64,000 nt of DNA from Citrobacter sp. JGM124 (GCF_018257795.1 NZ_JAERJD010000002.1:248001-312000); one strand, 5' to 3'; shown: positions 8,493 to 17,983, counted from the first letter of the stretch. Numbers and translations: made by a program. Notes: generated by a model not told the origin, from the sequence alone.

Positions 8493-8828
8493 TTATGCTT
8501 CCGGGGTCGGGTATTTAGCCGCTGTCTCTTTAATCAGCGCCTGCAGTTCACCGCGTTGGTACATTTCAATAATGATATCGCAGCCCCCGACCAGTTCCCC
8601 ATCAACCCATAACTGAGGAAAAGTTGGCCAGTTGGCGTACTGTGGTAACTCTGCGCGAATATCAGGGTTCTGCAGAATGTCAACATAGGCGAAACGCTCA
8701 CCGCAAGCAGACAGCGCTTGTACCGCCTGAGCAGAAAAACCACAGCTTGGTAATTTAGGGGAGCCTTTCATATAGAGAAGAATAGGGTTCTCTGAAATTT
8801 GGCGTTGAATCTTTTCAATTGTGCTCAT
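8493..8828 (-). CDS. grxD: Monothiol glutaredoxin Grx4
   Basis: Cytoplasmic CGFS-type glutaredoxin that binds a [2Fe-2S] cluster with glutathione and passes it in iron-sulfur assembly, often with BolA partners. The active site SCGFS is at residues 28-32 (Cys29), with the thioredoxin-fold cis-proline segment WPTFPQLWVDGELVGGCD downstream. It has 111 residues, a few fewer than the 115 of E. coli because the tail is shorter. It is a single gene with its own terminator. Confidence 0.97.
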   Translation of the reverse strand: MSTIEKIQRQISENPILLYMKGSPKLPSCGFSAQAVQALSACGERFAYVDILQNPDIRAELPQYANWPTFPQLWVDGELVGGCDIIIEMYQRGELQALIKETAAKYPTPEA

Positions 8829-9040
8829 TGCATGCTTCCTCAGACTTTTTTATAGCGCTTTAGTTGCTTATTGTAGCCAGTAGAGCCCCTATCAGAAAAC
8901 AACATTTTTTATACGGGATTGTATCTGTGTCGCCTTTGCTACAAATGGTTGCAAAACATCGAACTTTTTAACCTTGCAAAATACCCTAGAATAAGACTTA
9001 ACTACTCAGACTGTTTAAAATTTTTGCAGTGGATAACATT

Positions 9041-9202
9041 ATGCGTTTTTCATCAGTTAAAGCTATTAACATCAACAGGGTTTATGCATTAGTATTAACG
9101 AATTCCGCTAATACTGAACAGCGGATAACGAGTTTTCCTAATAGATTACCGCCCATGGTGATGTCGATGTCGTCATCATGTTTTCTTCCACCAGAGGATT
9201 GA
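9041..9202 (+). CDS. Possible 53-codon upstream ORF before mepH
   Basis: An ATG-started frame (MRFSSVKAINI...) ends at TGA 9200-9202, three bases before the mepH GTG start, and its last codons overlap the mepH ribosome site AGAGGA. A weak purine stretch (GTGGA) lies upstream of its ATG. I recognise no family, and Ser, Met and Pro are frequent. The tight junction would suit translational coupling, but chance cannot be excluded. Confidence 0.25.
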   Translation: MRFSSVKAININRVYALVLTNSANTEQRITSFPNRLPPMVMSMSSSCFLPPED

Positions 9203-9205
9203 CGA

Positions 9206-10048
9206 GTGGCACGGATAAAAACACGTTCTCTTACTCTCTGTACTCTGCTACTGGCATTGTCCTTTACACCATTGACTCAGGCATCTCAACAAACTCGCTC
9301 GACTGAGTTAACCAAGGCTTCCGTCACCAGCGAAACCAAGAAGAGCAAAGAGAAGTCCCGGCAACAAAACAGCAAAAAAAACGCCCCCCAAAAAAGCTCA
9401 CACCGACAAGTCAGTACCAGCACTAACAAAGCACGAACTATCCATAAATCCCAGCCAGCAGCTAAAACCACTAAACCGTCACGTACAGCGCATAAAAAAA
9501 ACACGGCCAGAGTGGTGCACGCAACCTTAACTAAAACCGCGTCAGCTTCTGCAAAATGCACAACTAAAAAAGGGTACAAAAATCCTTGTACCCTCAAAGC
9601 GCAGAAAAATCAGTCATTAGCCCAGGCGCACAGAATCCGGGTACAAAAAGCACAAAAGACCGCCATGCATAAATTAATGGGGCAATTGGGGAAACCCTAT
9701 CGCTGGGGTGGTACCTCTCCGGTAACGGGTTTTGACTGCAGCGGGCTGGTTTATTACGCCTATAAAGACCTGGTTAACTTCCGTATCCCACGAACAGCTA
9801 ATGAAATGTATCATCTTGAAGATGCTGCTGCGGTGAAAATGGGCGAACTTGAGAGTGGTGATTTGGTTTTTTTCCGCATTCAGGGCCGGGGAACAGCTGA
9901 CCATGTGGGTGTCTATGTAGGGAATGGTAAGTTTATTCAGTCCCCCCGCACGGGTCGTGATATTCAGATAACCTCACTCAGTGAGGACTACTGGCAGCGT
10001 CATTACGTGGGCGCCCGCCGTGTAATGACAGCAAAAAATCTGCGTTAA
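9206..10048 (+). CDS. mepH: Peptidoglycan DD-endopeptidase MepH (NlpC/P60)
   Basis: Periplasmic cysteine hydrolase that cuts D-Ala-mDAP cross-links to allow murein growth. The protein has a signal peptide (hydrophobic LCTLLLALSFTPLTQA, cut near residue 26), then about 110 residues that are Lys/Ser/Thr-rich and low in complexity, then the NlpC/P60 domain from about residue 150 with catalytic Cys178 in TGFDCSGLVYYAY and His in ADHVGVYVG. The GTG start has AGAGGA seven bases upstream and the N-terminus MARI resembles E. coli MepH. The linker is longer than in E. coli (280 against about 271 residues). Confidence 0.95.
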   Translation: MARIKTRSLTLCTLLLALSFTPLTQASQQTRSTELTKASVTSETKKSKEKSRQQNSKKNAPQKSSHRQVSTSTNKARTIHKSQPAAKTTKPSRTAHKKNTARVVHATLTKTASASAKCTTKKGYKNPCTLKAQKNQSLAQAHRIRVQKAQKTAMHKLMGQLGKPYRWGGTSPVTGFDCSGLVYYAYKDLVNFRIPRTANEMYHLEDAAAVKMGELESGDLVFFRIQGRGTADHVGVYVGNGKFIQSPRTGRDIQITSLSEDYWQRHYVGARRVMTAKNLR

Positions 10049-10088
10049 TGTCCCGGCGGAAAACCGTTAACCACGGCGTACTGGCACA

Positions 10089-10123
10089 ATAAGCGTCCTC
10101 TGGCATGACCAGAGGACGCTTAT
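10089..10123. terminator. Perfect 15-bp hairpin between mepH and ynhF
   Basis: ATAAGCGTCCTCTGG and its exact reverse complement flank a five-base loop. It lies between convergent genes (mepH on plus, ynhF on minus), three bases past the ynhF stop. Neither side has a clear T-run, so the stem probably acts as a shared 3' end or assists Rho. Confidence 0.5.
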
Positions 10124-10125
10124 GA

Positions 10126-10215
10126 TTAATGCAGTGCCGCGATAAACCCCGCCACAACAATCAAAGCCAACGCGATAACTGTCGTCATCAGGGATAATTT
10201 CAGATCAGTGTTCAT
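10126..10215 (-). CDS. ynhF: Tiny inner-membrane protein YnhF (29 residues)
   Basis: A 29-codon gene: MNTDLKLSLMTT then a single hydrophobic helix ending AALH. E. coli YnhF has the same length, N-terminus (M-TDLK-SL) and C-terminus (AALH), and sits at the same place between mepH and purR on the minus strand. AGGAG lies eight bases before the ATG. It is a single-span membrane peptide of unknown function. Position, ribosome site and sequence agreement make it a confident call despite its size. Confidence 0.92.
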   Translation of the reverse strand: MNTDLKLSLMTTVIALALIVVAGFIAALH

Positions 10216-10439
10216 CACTATTCTCCTTTTAATACCTTACAAAGTTTGAGGCTTCGTTGATTTTCCCACAGTTGTGCGTAAAAATCATGTTATCTCTTAT
10301 AATAAGCGTTTTTTTCTGCTTCCACTTTTTATCAGGATCGTCCAAAATCCTCTGCTACTTAATCGCCTGATAACACCCCTCCACATCTCATGTCGTACTC
10401 CGACAGGCCCATCCGGTTGAGTATGTCTGGATTGGGCGG

Positions 10440-10455
10440 AGGCAAACGTTTAACA
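10440..10455. promoter_or_regulatory. PurR operator O1 upstream of purR
   Basis: AGGCAAACGTTTAACA contains the PUR-box core GCAAACGTTT. It lies 44 bases before the purR ATG. Together with the second box inside the gene it matches the two-operator autoregulation known for E. coli purR. Confidence 0.85.
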
Positions 10456-10498
10456 TCAAGTCCTCAGGAGGTTACAATATGGTCTGGAGTGACAATTA

Positions 10499-11524
10499 AT
10501 GGCAACAATTAAGGATGTAGCGAAGCGCGCAAACGTTTCCACTACCACGGTATCGCATGTAATCAATAAGACGCGATTTGTAGCAGAGGAGACGCGTAAT
10601 GCTGTTTGGGCAGCTATCAAAGCACTCCACTACTCCCCCAGCGCCGTAGCACGAAGCCTGAAGGTCAATCACACCAAATCTATTGGCCTGTTAGCAACAT
10701 CCAGTGAAGCGCCCTACTTTGCCGAAATTATCGAAGCAGTGGAAAACCATTGTTTTGCCAAGGGCTACACCCTTATCCTCGGCAATGCCCATAACAATTT
10801 TGAAAAGCAGAAAGCCTACCTGTCAATGATGGCGCAAAAACGTGTCGACGGGTTATTAGTGATGTGTTCAGAATACCCGGAGGACTTGCTGACGACCCTG
10901 GGAGAGTACCGTAATATTCCTATGGTTGTTATGGACTGGGGAGAATCCCGGGCAGACTTTACTGACTCCGTGATTGATAACGCATTTCATGGTGGTTACC
11001 TGGCGGGTCGTTATTTAATTGAACGGGGTCACCGTGATATTGGTGCCATTCCCGGTCTACTGGAACGTAATACCGGCGGTGGTCGCCATGCTGGTTTTAT
11101 GAAAGCGCTGGAAGAAGCAAACCTCGCTATTCCTGATAACTGGATCGTTCAGGGGGATTTTGAACCTGAGTCAGGGTATCGTGCCATGCAACAACTCCTG
11201 GGGCAGCCCCATCGCCCCACAGCCGTATTCTGTGGGGGGGATGTTATGGCCATGGGGGCGATTTGCGCCGCCGATGAGATGGGATTACGTGTCCCACAAG
11301 ATATCTCGATCATTGGTTATGACAATGTGAGAAATTCGCGTTATTTTTCCCCCGCATTAACGACTGTTCATCAACCTAAAGAACGTCTCGGTGAAACCGC
11401 GCTTAATATGTTGCTTGACCGCATCATTAATAAGCGCGAAGAATCACAGACCATTGAGGTTCATCCCCGAATTGTTGAACGTCGCTCTGTGGCGGACGGC
11501 CCCTTTATTGACTACCGACGTTAA
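10499..11524 (+). CDS. purR: Purine repressor PurR (LacI family)
   Basis: Binds hypoxanthine or guanine as corepressor and represses purine synthesis genes. It has 341 residues, identical in length to E. coli. The DNA-binding headpiece [20 protein letters not shown] with hinge helix SAVARSLKV is followed by the two-lobed ligand domain ([22 protein letters not shown]). GGAG lies nine bases before the ATG. The gene ends convergently on punR, and the two stop codons share bases TTAA. The next genes, punR and punC, also concern purines. Confidence 0.98.
   Translation: MATIKDVAKRANVSTTTVSHVINKTRFVAEETRNAVWAAIKALHYSPSAVARSLKVNHTKSIGLLATSSEAPYFAEIIEAVENHCFAKGYTLILGNAHNNFEKQKAYLSMMAQKRVDGLLVMCSEYPEDLLTTLGEYRNIPMVVMDWGESRADFTDSVIDNAFHGGYLAGRYLIERGHRDIGAIPGLLERNTGGGRHAGFMKALEEANLAIPDNWIVQGDFEPESGYRAMQQLLGQPHRPTAVFCGGDVMAMGAICAADEMGLRVPQDISIIGYDNVRNSRYFSPALTTVHQPKERLGETALNMLLDRIINKREESQTIEVHPRIVERRSVADGPFIDYRR
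10527..10542. promoter_or_regulatory. PurR operator O2 inside the purR coding region
   Basis: GCGCAAACGTTTCCAC is a close PUR-box match overlapping codons for RANVSTT of the recognition helix. E. coli purR carries its second operator at the same codons, so the site is under both coding and regulatory selection. Confidence 0.85.
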
Positions 11525-12459
11525 CTCTTGCAGGGGTCAGTGGCTGCATCTGACTCCTGTAACCACTCCTGGTTCATTGTCTCACTGTCACCTAAATAGT
11601 CTAATAGCCAGTTTAAGGCTGGTGAGGCATCATTCTGTCGCCAGGTTAAGCAACAAGAAGAATCGGGGAAAGGGTTCTCTAGCTGTAATGGCTTCCAGCG
11701 GCCGGACGCCACAAACGGCCTGGCAATATGAGCCGGGATCATGCCAATACCCAGCCCCGCATTGAGGCAGTCGATGGCGGATGCCCAGTCAGGCACGACC
11801 AGCCGCCGTTGGTTACCCAGTAGCCAAGTGATACGCTTTGGTAAGGAACGCGAAGTGTCCTCCAGCACCAGTGATGGCCAGTCGCGTAATAATTCATCAC
11901 TCAATGGCCCATTGTTCATTTCCGCCAGCGGGTGTGTCGAGACAACCACACACTGCCAGTTTAGCGTCCCCATATCCCGGAAACCATAACGCCCCCCGAC
12001 AGGAATAGCCTGTGTGGCACCAATAGCCAGCTCCACTCTTCCGTCAGCCAGTGCATCCCATACACCGTTGAAGACCTCACGGGAAACATGCAGTTCGACA
12101 TCCGGGAAATGACGATAAAAATCAATAACCAACTGACGGATACGCTGAGGTTTGACAATGTTATCAACGGCAATAGCCAGCTCTCCCCGCCAGCCATTCG
12201 CTATCTGCTGACACTGCTGGCGTGTTGCCATCATTTTTTTGATAACAAAACGGCCTTCTTTTAAAAAAAGTGCCCCGGCTGCTGTCAATTCAACATCCCG
12301 ATGTCGACGTTCAAACAGCGGTACCGCCAGCCATTCCTCCAGTTGACGCACGGTATAACTGATTGCCGACGGCACACGGTGGAGCTCTTGCGCCGCACCG
12401 CTAAAACTGCCGTTACGTGCCACAGCATCAACGACTTCCAGTGAATATTCAGACCACAT
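11521..12459 (-). CDS. punR: LysR-family regulator PunR (formerly YdhB)
   Basis: LysR-type activator; in E. coli it controls the divergent transporter gene punC in response to purine nucleosides. The N-terminal winged helix ([20 protein letters not shown]...[14 protein letters not shown]) and the periplasmic-binding-like effector domain (about residues 90-300) align throughout with E. coli YdhB. It has 312 residues. The 123-base gap to punC is the expected regulatory region. Its stop codon overlaps that of purR on the other strand. Confidence 0.94.
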   Translation of the reverse strand: MWSEYSLEVVDAVARNGSFSGAAQELHRVPSAISYTVRQLEEWLAVPLFERRHRDVELTAAGALFLKEGRFVIKKMMATRQQCQQIANGWRGELAIAVDNIVKPQRIRQLVIDFYRHFPDVELHVSREVFNGVWDALADGRVELAIGATQAIPVGGRYGFRDMGTLNWQCVVVSTHPLAEMNNGPLSDELLRDWPSLVLEDTSRSLPKRITWLLGNQRRLVVPDWASAIDCLNAGLGIGMIPAHIARPFVASGRWKPLQLENPFPDSSCCLTWRQNDASPALNWLLDYLGDSETMNQEWLQESDAATDPCKS

Positions 12460-12582
12460 GCTTTGCCTGCAAAATTTTTGAATGCAATAAGCAAATATTA
12501 GCGTTTTACAACAATATTACCACTCCGTAGACTTTTGCCACATTCGCCTGCTTTTTATTACATCTAAATACAAGAGAAAGAT

Positions 12583-13767
12583 ATGCAACCATCAAAGGGA
12601 TTTCTTATATGGCTGGCTGGCCTGAGCGTACTTGGCTTCCTGGCAACAGACATGTATTTACCTGCTTTCCCCGCAATCCAGCATGACTTAGGCAGTAATG
12701 CCTCAGCGATCAGTGCCAGCCTGAGTCTGTTTCTTGCTGGCTTTGCTTTTGCCCAGCTGGCATGGGGGCCATTGTCTGACAAATACGGGCGGAAGTCGGT
12801 TCTACTGATGGGATTAAGTATCTTTGCTATCAGCTGTCTGGGAATGTTGTGGGTCGAAAACGTCACTCAACTCCTCGTCCTGCGCTTTATTCAGGCGATA
12901 GGGGTTTGTTCCGCCGCCGTAAGCTGGCAGGCATTAGTGACCGACCACTATCCGGCCCGGCGTGCGGGGCGTATTTTTGCCACAATTATGCCACTGGTGG
13001 GACTTTCCCCTGCACTGGCACCGTTATTAGGCAGCTGGTTACTTAATCACTACGACTGGCAAGCTATTTTTGCCGTGCTGTTTATCATCACGCTAATACT
13101 TATGGTGCCAGCCCTGTTTCTCAAACCACAACCAGCTAAATTTATCCCTGCCCAAACAGAGGAAAAGGTCAGTTTTTTTTCTCTGCTCCGTTCCCGTACC
13201 TACAGTGGCAATGTATTAATGTACGCCGCTTGCTCGGCCAGTTTTTTTGCCTGGCTAACAGGATCGCCCTTTATTATTAGTGAAATGGGTTACGGCGCGG
13301 GAGCAATTGGTTTGAGCTATGTTCCTCAAACGATAGCCTTTCTGATTGGTGGCTATGGTTGTCGCAGCGCATTGCTGAAGTTTCAGGGCAAAACATTACT
13401 GCCATGGTTATTAGTGCTCTACGGGGTCAGTACTGTCGCTACTTGGCTCATTGCCATCAGTGGTCATGCGACCTTAACCCTGGTACTGATCCCATTCTGC
13501 ATTATGGCCATGGCGAACGGTGCTATTTATCCGATTGTGGTGGCGGCGGCTTTACTGCCCTTTGCCCATGCCAGCGGCAAGGCTGCTGCACTGCAGAACA
13601 CATTGCAATTAGGGCTCTGCTTCCTCGCGAGTCTGGTCGTCTCATGGCTGGTCATGACACCACTGCTCACAACCACCAGCGTGATGCTTGGCACTATCGT
13701 GCTTGCCAGTGCAGGCTATCTGTTACAGTACAACACCAGACGCTCTACCCTATCCCGCACACATTAA
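12583..13767 (+). CDS. punC: Purine-related MFS transporter PunC (Bcr/CflA type, formerly YdhC)
   Basis: Inner-membrane major facilitator with about 12 transmembrane helices in 394 residues. The Bcr/CflA signature [16 protein letters not shown] occurs in helix 1 and the MFS loop motif [16 protein letters not shown] after helix 2. E. coli PunC has been linked to purine nucleoside transport under PunR control. The C-terminus is slightly shorter than in E. coli (403 residues). It is transcribed divergently from punR. Substrate is inferred from orthology, not visible in the sequence. Confidence 0.92.
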   Translation: MQPSKGFLIWLAGLSVLGFLATDMYLPAFPAIQHDLGSNASAISASLSLFLAGFAFAQLAWGPLSDKYGRKSVLLMGLSIFAISCLGMLWVENVTQLLVLRFIQAIGVCSAAVSWQALVTDHYPARRAGRIFATIMPLVGLSPALAPLLGSWLLNHYDWQAIFAVLFIITLILMVPALFLKPQPAKFIPAQTEEKVSFFSLLRSRTYSGNVLMYAACSASFFAWLTGSPFIISEMGYGAGAIGLSYVPQTIAFLIGGYGCRSALLKFQGKTLLPWLLVLYGVSTVATWLIAISGHATLTLVLIPFCIMAMANGAIYPIVVAAALLPFAHASGKAAALQNTLQLGLCFLASLVVSWLVMTPLLTTTSVMLGTIVLASAGYLLQYNTRRSTLSRTH

Positions 13768-13863
13768 CAATGCCCCTGCCAAACAAAAATGCATAATAAT
13801 CTTGCATATTATGAATCAGTTTCGATAATCATTACAGTTGCTGCTGATTTTGTTTGCAGGGTT

Positions 13864-13869
13864 TATAAT
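13864..13869 (+). promoter_or_regulatory. Distal cfa promoter -10 element
   Basis: A perfect TATAAT about 190 bases before the cfa start would give a leader of roughly 180 nt, like the long cfa mRNA of E. coli. The -35 region is poor (TTGCTG with a 20-base spacer). Confidence 0.45.
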
Positions 13870-13917
13870 AATGGCGTCAAATCAGTTTGAGTCTATATTG
13901 TTTCTTAGAAAAGACGT

Positions 13918-13934
13918 TAAGTAAGGAGATCTTC
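13918..13934 (+). repeat. 17-base leader element shared with autotransporter 2
   Basis: TAAGTAAGGAGATCTTC in the long cfa leader matches 16 of 17 bases of 54435-54451. Here the AAGGAG part (13923-13928) can also pair with CTCCTT (13935-13940), followed by TCTTTTTT, forming a weak terminator-like hairpin. Confidence 0.5.
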
Positions 13935-14011
13935 CTCCTTTCTTTTTTAAACTCCGGATTTCAGGCTCACGGGCGTTTCGTGAAATTTTTCACGACGACC
14001 AGAATAGTGAC

Positions 14012-14017
14012 TACAAT
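14012..14017 (+). promoter_or_regulatory. Proximal, sigma-S-like cfa promoter -10
   Basis: CTACAAT resembles a sigma-S -10 element (preceded by C). Its expected start lies about 33 bases before the ATG, the distance reported for the stationary-phase cfa promoter of E. coli. Confidence 0.5.
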
Positions 14018-14056
14018 ATTCAGGGGTTCTGATCACAATGGAGTGATGGAGAAACT

Positions 14057-15205
14057 ATGAGTTCATCGTGTATAGAAGAAGAAAACTTACGGGATAATGA
14101 GTGGTACCGTATTGCGAGTGAGATGTTGGGGAGAGCAGGCATTACGCTGAATGGCCCCAATCCTTTTGATATTCAGGTACATAATTCAGATTTTTTTAAA
14201 CGCGTCCTGCAAGAAGGCTCTCTTGGTCTTGGCGAGAGTTATATGGATGGCTGGTGGGATTGTGAACGGCTGGACATTTTTTTTACTAAAGTACTGGATG
14301 CCGGACTCGAAAATCAGCTGCCCCACCATTTGAAAGATACATTACGTATTGCTGCAGCTAAATTAGTCAATTTACAATCGAGAAAGCGGGCATGGATCGT
14401 CGGAAAAGAGCATTACGACTTGGGTAATGATCTATTTCAGCGAATGTTAGACAAGCACATGCAGTACTCTTGTGGGTACTGGAAAGATGCAGACAATCTG
14501 TCTGACGCCCAGGATGCCAAGCTCAAACTGATCTGTGAAAAACTGCAATTAGCACCGGGAATGAAACTCCTTGATATCGGCTGCGGCTGGGGTGGTCTCG
14601 CAGAGTTTGCCGCACGGAATTACGGTGTTTCAGTTTTTGGTGTGACCATTTCGGCAGAACAACAGAAAATGGCGCAGCAACGTTGTCAGGGACTTGATGT
14701 CACAATCATGCTTCAGGACTACCGTGACCTTAACGAACAGTTTGACCGTATCGTTTCCGTTGGTATGTTTGAGCACGTAGGCCCCAAGAACTATGCCACC
14801 TACTTTGATGTGGTCAACCGCAATCTCAAACCTGACGGCCTCTTTTTACTGCATTCCATCGGTTCAAATAAATCTGATGATAATGTTGACCCATGGATCA
14901 ATAAATATATTTTCCCGAATGGGCGTCTGCCGTCTGTTTATCAAATCGCTGCCGCCAGCGAGCCCTATTTTGTGATGGAAGACTGGCATAATTTTGGTGC
15001 AGACTACGATAAAACACTCATGGCCTGGGCTGAAAAATTCCAGAAGAGCTGGCCTGAGATCAGTGATCATTACAATGATCGTTTCTATCGTATGTTCAAC
15101 TATTATCTTTATGCCTGCGCGGGTGCTTTCAGGGCGCGTGATATTCAGCTGTGGCAGGTTGTCTTCAGCCACGGGGTGACGGATGGACTACGGGTCGCTC
15201 GCTAA
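14057..15205 (+). CDS. cfa: Cyclopropane fatty acid synthase
   Basis: Transfers a methylene group from S-adenosylmethionine to double bonds of membrane phospholipid acyl chains, hardening the membrane in stationary phase and acid. At 382 residues it equals E. coli Cfa from MSSSCIEE to GLRVAR. The SAM-binding motif LLDIGCGWGGLAEFA lies near residue 175, and conserved active-site segments GVTISAEQQ, GMFEHVGPKNY and FPNG are present. The gene has a long leader with two candidate promoters. A bidirectional terminator separates it from ribE. Confidence 0.98.
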   Translation: MSSSCIEEENLRDNEWYRIASEMLGRAGITLNGPNPFDIQVHNSDFFKRVLQEGSLGLGESYMDGWWDCERLDIFFTKVLDAGLENQLPHHLKDTLRIAAAKLVNLQSRKRAWIVGKEHYDLGNDLFQRMLDKHMQYSCGYWKDADNLSDAQDAKLKLICEKLQLAPGMKLLDIGCGWGGLAEFAARNYGVSVFGVTISAEQQKMAQQRCQGLDVTIMLQDYRDLNEQFDRIVSVGMFEHVGPKNYATYFDVVNRNLKPDGLFLLHSIGSNKSDDNVDPWINKYIFPNGRLPSVYQIAAASEPYFVMEDWHNFGADYDKTLMAWAEKFQKSWPEISDHYNDRFYRMFNYYLYACAGAFRARDIQLWQVVFSHGVTDGLRVAR

Positions 15206-15252
15206 CACGCGATGTGGTGACTTTTATATCAGCAGGCAACCACCTGCCTAAT

Positions 15253-15291
15253 AAAAAAAAGCCGGGCTGATTGAGCTGCCCGGCTTTTTTT
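15253..15291. terminator. Bidirectional terminator between cfa and ribE
   Basis: GCCGGGC-N10-GCCCGGC is flanked by eight A on the left and seven T on the right, giving a GC-rich stem followed by a T-run on both strands between convergent genes. Confidence 0.92.
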
Positions 15292-15336
15292 AGCACATCA
15301 CATTTGATGGCTCAGGTGGAAATACTGATGCTGAAA

Positions 15337-15978
15337 TTATTCTTCCGCATTGATCGCGGGCAATTTAATTTCACGGCTTGCCAGAACCCGCTCAACGGTA
15401 TCCACAATTGCCTGAGTTTGCGGGTCAATTTCAATATTTACCCGTTGGCCAAGTTTCTTTTTACCCAGGGTAGTACGCTCCAGCGTTTCCGGGATTAAAT
15501 GTACACAAAAACGTGTTGTGGTTACTTCTCCCACCGTCAGGCTAATACCATCAATACCAATAAAACCTTTATGCAAAATATATTTCATCAATGACGGGTC
15601 CAGAACTTTAAACCAGACTTGACGGTTATTTTCAGAGGTTAAAATTTTTGCAACTTCGGCCGTGGTAGCAATATGCCCGGACATCAAATGACCGCCAATC
15701 TCATCACTAAACTTCGCGGCACGCTCAACGTTAACGCTGTCGCCAACCTTTAACTCACCCAAATTAGTGATGCGCAGGGTTTCTTTGATTAAATCAAAAC
15801 TTACGCGATTTCCTTCGATGGTGGTTACCGTCAGGCAGCAGCCATTATGAGCAACCGATGCCCCCGTCTCAAGCCCCTGTAATAGTTCTTCCGGTAATTC
15901 AATGACATGGGTGCGGAAGTTTGATTTTTCTTCAATAGATACCAGGGGAGCAACACCCTGCACAATACCTGTAAACAT
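15337..15978 (-). CDS. ribE: Riboflavin synthase, alpha chain
   Basis: Dismutates two 6,7-dimethyl-8-ribityllumazines to riboflavin and a pyrimidine that is recycled. The protein is two tandem lumazine-binding barrels; the first opens with [18 protein letters not shown] and contains [12 protein letters not shown], the second repeats this with VWFKV...[16 protein letters not shown]. Starting at the ATG at 15978, with AGGAG upstream, gives 213 residues as in E. coli; the frame stays open for another 20 codons without a good start. It is a single gene divergent from mdtK. E. coli literature also calls it ribC. Confidence 0.96.
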   Translation of the reverse strand: MFTGIVQGVAPLVSIEEKSNFRTHVIELPEELLQGLETGASVAHNGCCLTVTTIEGNRVSFDLIKETLRITNLGELKVGDSVNVERAAKFSDEIGGHLMSGHIATTAEVAKILTSENNRQVWFKVLDPSLMKYILHKGFIGIDGISLTVGEVTTTRFCVHLIPETLERTTLGKKKLGQRVNIEIDPQTQAIVDTVERVLASREIKLPAINAEE

Positions 15979-16153
15979 GCTTAAACTCCTGACGATACAT
16001 AAGGATTTATCGTATTTAAAGCCTATTAATAGTGACACACTCTATCAGCTGAAAAAAAAGCGTGCCAGCAATCATCTGTAGTGAACTATTTTTCACTGGT
16101 TTATAAATATTCTCTCGCTACAATAGACCTGATTAAGAAACACTACATCTTAT

Positions 16154-16178
16154 AACCGCCAGCAATTGCGGTTTTTTT
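16154..16178 (+). terminator. Intrinsic terminator inside the mdtK leader
   Basis: AACCGC pairs with GCGGTT around an eight-base loop, followed by a seven-T run (T16172-16178). It lies about 100 bases before the mdtK ATG and only about 25 bases after a candidate start linked to the -10-like TACAAT at 16119-16124. It would either stop transcription of mdtK (attenuation) or end a short RNA. Confidence 0.65.
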
Positions 16179-16278
16179 AGTCTCCAATTATACCCCATGC
16201 CATTCAGACTGTTTGCAGCCCTGGGTGCGAATACGCCATAGGGTTTACCGATATAAATAGAAATAATCAGGTAGGTGT

Positions 16279-17652
16279 ATGCAGAAGTACTTTACCGAAG
16301 CGAAGCAGCTTCTTTCCCTGGCTATCCCCGTTATTATTGCCCAGGTGGCGCTCACTTCAATGGGATTTGTCGATACGGTCATGGCGGGAGGATACAGCGC
16401 CACGGATATGGCGGCAGTGGCGATAGGAACCTCAATCTGGTTCCCGTCTATTCTCTTTGGTCACGGCTTGTTATTGGCATTAACCCCAACCATTGCCCAG
16501 CTTAATGGTTCTGCAAGACGCCATCGGATTGCCCATCAGGTGGGTCAGGGTTTTTGGTTAGCGGCTTTTGTTGCTGTCCTGGTCATGCTGGTGCTCTGGA
16601 ACGCCGGATATATTATCCGGGCTATGGATAATGTCGATGCGGCACTGGCAGATAAAGCCGTTGACTACTTGCGTACCTTATTATGGGGCGCACCGGGTTA
16701 TTTATTCTATCAAGTGGGGCGTAACCAGTGTGAGGGGCTATCTAAAACAAAACCCGGCATGGTGGTCGGTTTTATTGGCTTGCTCGTCAATATTCCCATT
16801 AACTATATTTTTATTTACGGTCATTTAGGCATGCCTGAATTAGGTGGCGTCGGCTGTGCCGTTGCTTCCGTGGTCGTGTATTGGGCCATGTTCTTTTGTA
16901 TGACCTCTTATATCCGAAGAGCGGGGTCAATGCGTGATATTAAAAACCCACTCTACTTTAGTAAACCTGACTGGATGGTGCTCAAACGTTTAACGCAGAT
17001 AGGTTTGCCCATCGCCCTTGCCTTGTTCTTTGAAGTAACCTTATTTGCCGTGGTCGCATTGCTGGTATCCCCTCTTGGTATTGTGGATGTCGCCGGGCAC
17101 CAGATAGCCCTTAACTTTAGTTCGTTAATGTTCGTCTTACCGCTCTCCCTGGCCGTTTCCGTAACTATTCGTGTCGGTTACTACCTTGGGCAGGGTTCCA
17201 CAGCCCATGCTCAAGTGGCGGCCCGTACTGGTTTTGCTGTTGGTGTTTGCATGGCTGTCATGACGGCACTGTTTACTATCACGTTCCGCGAACCGATTGC
17301 GCTACTCTATAACAGCGACCCTGCGGTTGTCGCTCTGGCAACCCATTTAATGCTACTGGCAGCCATTTACCAAATTTCAGACTCAATACAAGTCGTGGGA
17401 AGCGGTATATTACGAGGCTATAAAGACACTCGGGCCATCTTTTACATCACTTTCACCGCATACTGGCTCCTCGGATTACCCTCAGGTTATATTCTCGCCC
17501 TGACCCACTGGGCAGGAGCTCCTATGGGGCCTGCTGGTTTTTGGATAGGCTTCATTGTTGGCCTGACCTCCGCAGCGGTACTGATGGTACTGCGTGTACG
17601 CTGGCTACAGCGTCAGCCTGCAACACTCATTTTACAGCGGGCGGCCCGGTAA
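16279..17652 (+). CDS. mdtK: MATE-family multidrug efflux pump MdtK/NorM
   Basis: Inner-membrane Na+-driven (or H+-driven) antiporter exporting fluoroquinolones and cationic dyes. It has 457 residues, the E. coli length, with about 12 transmembrane helices in two MATE halves: the first begins [26 protein letters not shown] and the second [19 protein letters not shown]. The start ATG has AGGT-AGGTG upstream. The gene is divergent from ribE, and a terminator sits in its leader, so expression may be attenuated. Confidence 0.95.
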   Translation: MQKYFTEAKQLLSLAIPVIIAQVALTSMGFVDTVMAGGYSATDMAAVAIGTSIWFPSILFGHGLLLALTPTIAQLNGSARRHRIAHQVGQGFWLAAFVAVLVMLVLWNAGYIIRAMDNVDAALADKAVDYLRTLLWGAPGYLFYQVGRNQCEGLSKTKPGMVVGFIGLLVNIPINYIFIYGHLGMPELGGVGCAVASVVVYWAMFFCMTSYIRRAGSMRDIKNPLYFSKPDWMVLKRLTQIGLPIALALFFEVTLFAVVALLVSPLGIVDVAGHQIALNFSSLMFVLPLSLAVSVTIRVGYYLGQGSTAHAQVAARTGFAVGVCMAVMTALFTITFREPIALLYNSDPAVVALATHLMLLAAIYQISDSIQVVGSGILRGYKDTRAIFYITFTAYWLLGLPSGYILALTHWAGAPMGPAGFWIGFIVGLTSAAVLMVLRVRWLQRQPATLILQRAAR

Positions 17653-17760
17653 CGGTCTTGATCCACCATTCACGCACTGGCTGAGGCGGTTGTTTTAGCA
17701 GCATTCTGCACAGAGTCTCGACAGTTGATTGAAATAGTGCAGAAATTTGTATTTTTCCCC

Positions 17761-17789
17761 TTGCAAGGTGGCAACGGTGCCGTTAATAT
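17761..17789 (+). promoter_or_regulatory. Promoter of the tRNA-Val pair
   Basis: TTGCAA (17761-17766) and TAATAT (17784-17789) with a 17-base spacer are followed by the GC-rich discriminator TCGTCCCCG. Such discriminators are typical of stable-RNA promoters under stringent control. The start would fall about 20 bases before the first tRNA. Confidence 0.7.
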
Positions 17790-17816
17790 TCGTCCCCGTT
17801 GTCACAAAGACACAAT

Positions 17817-17893
17817 GCGTTCATAGCTCAGTTGGTTAGAGCACCACCTTGACATGGTGGGGGTCGTTGGTTCGAGTCCAATTGAACGCACCA
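17817..17893 (+). tRNA. valV: tRNA-Val (anticodon GAC)
   Basis: A 77-base cloverleaf with encoded CCA: acceptor GCGTTCA/TGAACGC, D-arm with AGCTCAGTTGGTTAGAGC, anticodon stem CCACC/GGTGG with GAC at 17851-17853, and T-arm GGTTCGAGTCC. It decodes GUC and GUU. The gene pair and its place before pykF match valV-valW of E. coli. Confidence 0.98.
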
Positions 17894-17906
17894 TTTCTTG
17901 CTCAGT

Positions 17907-17983
17907 GCGTCCGTAGCTCAGTTGGTTAGAGCACCACCTTGACATGGTGGGGGTCGGTGGTTCGAGTCCACTCGGACGCACCA
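17907..17983 (+). tRNA. valW: tRNA-Val (anticodon GAC), second copy
   Basis: A 77-base tRNA with CCA that differs from the first copy mainly in the acceptor stem (GCGTCCG/CGGACGC) and part of the T-stem; the D-arm and anticodon arm are the same. GAC is at 17941-17943. It starts 13 bases after valV, so both come from one precursor. Confidence 0.98.

Noticed and set aside
16197..16241. 14-codon leader ORF before mdtK
   Set aside because: No ribosome site and it lies after the terminator, so it could not drive attenuation.
17817..17983. tRNA-Val pair as an integration site
   Set aside because: The repeats are simply two gene copies; no integrase, att repeat or foreign gene adjoins them.
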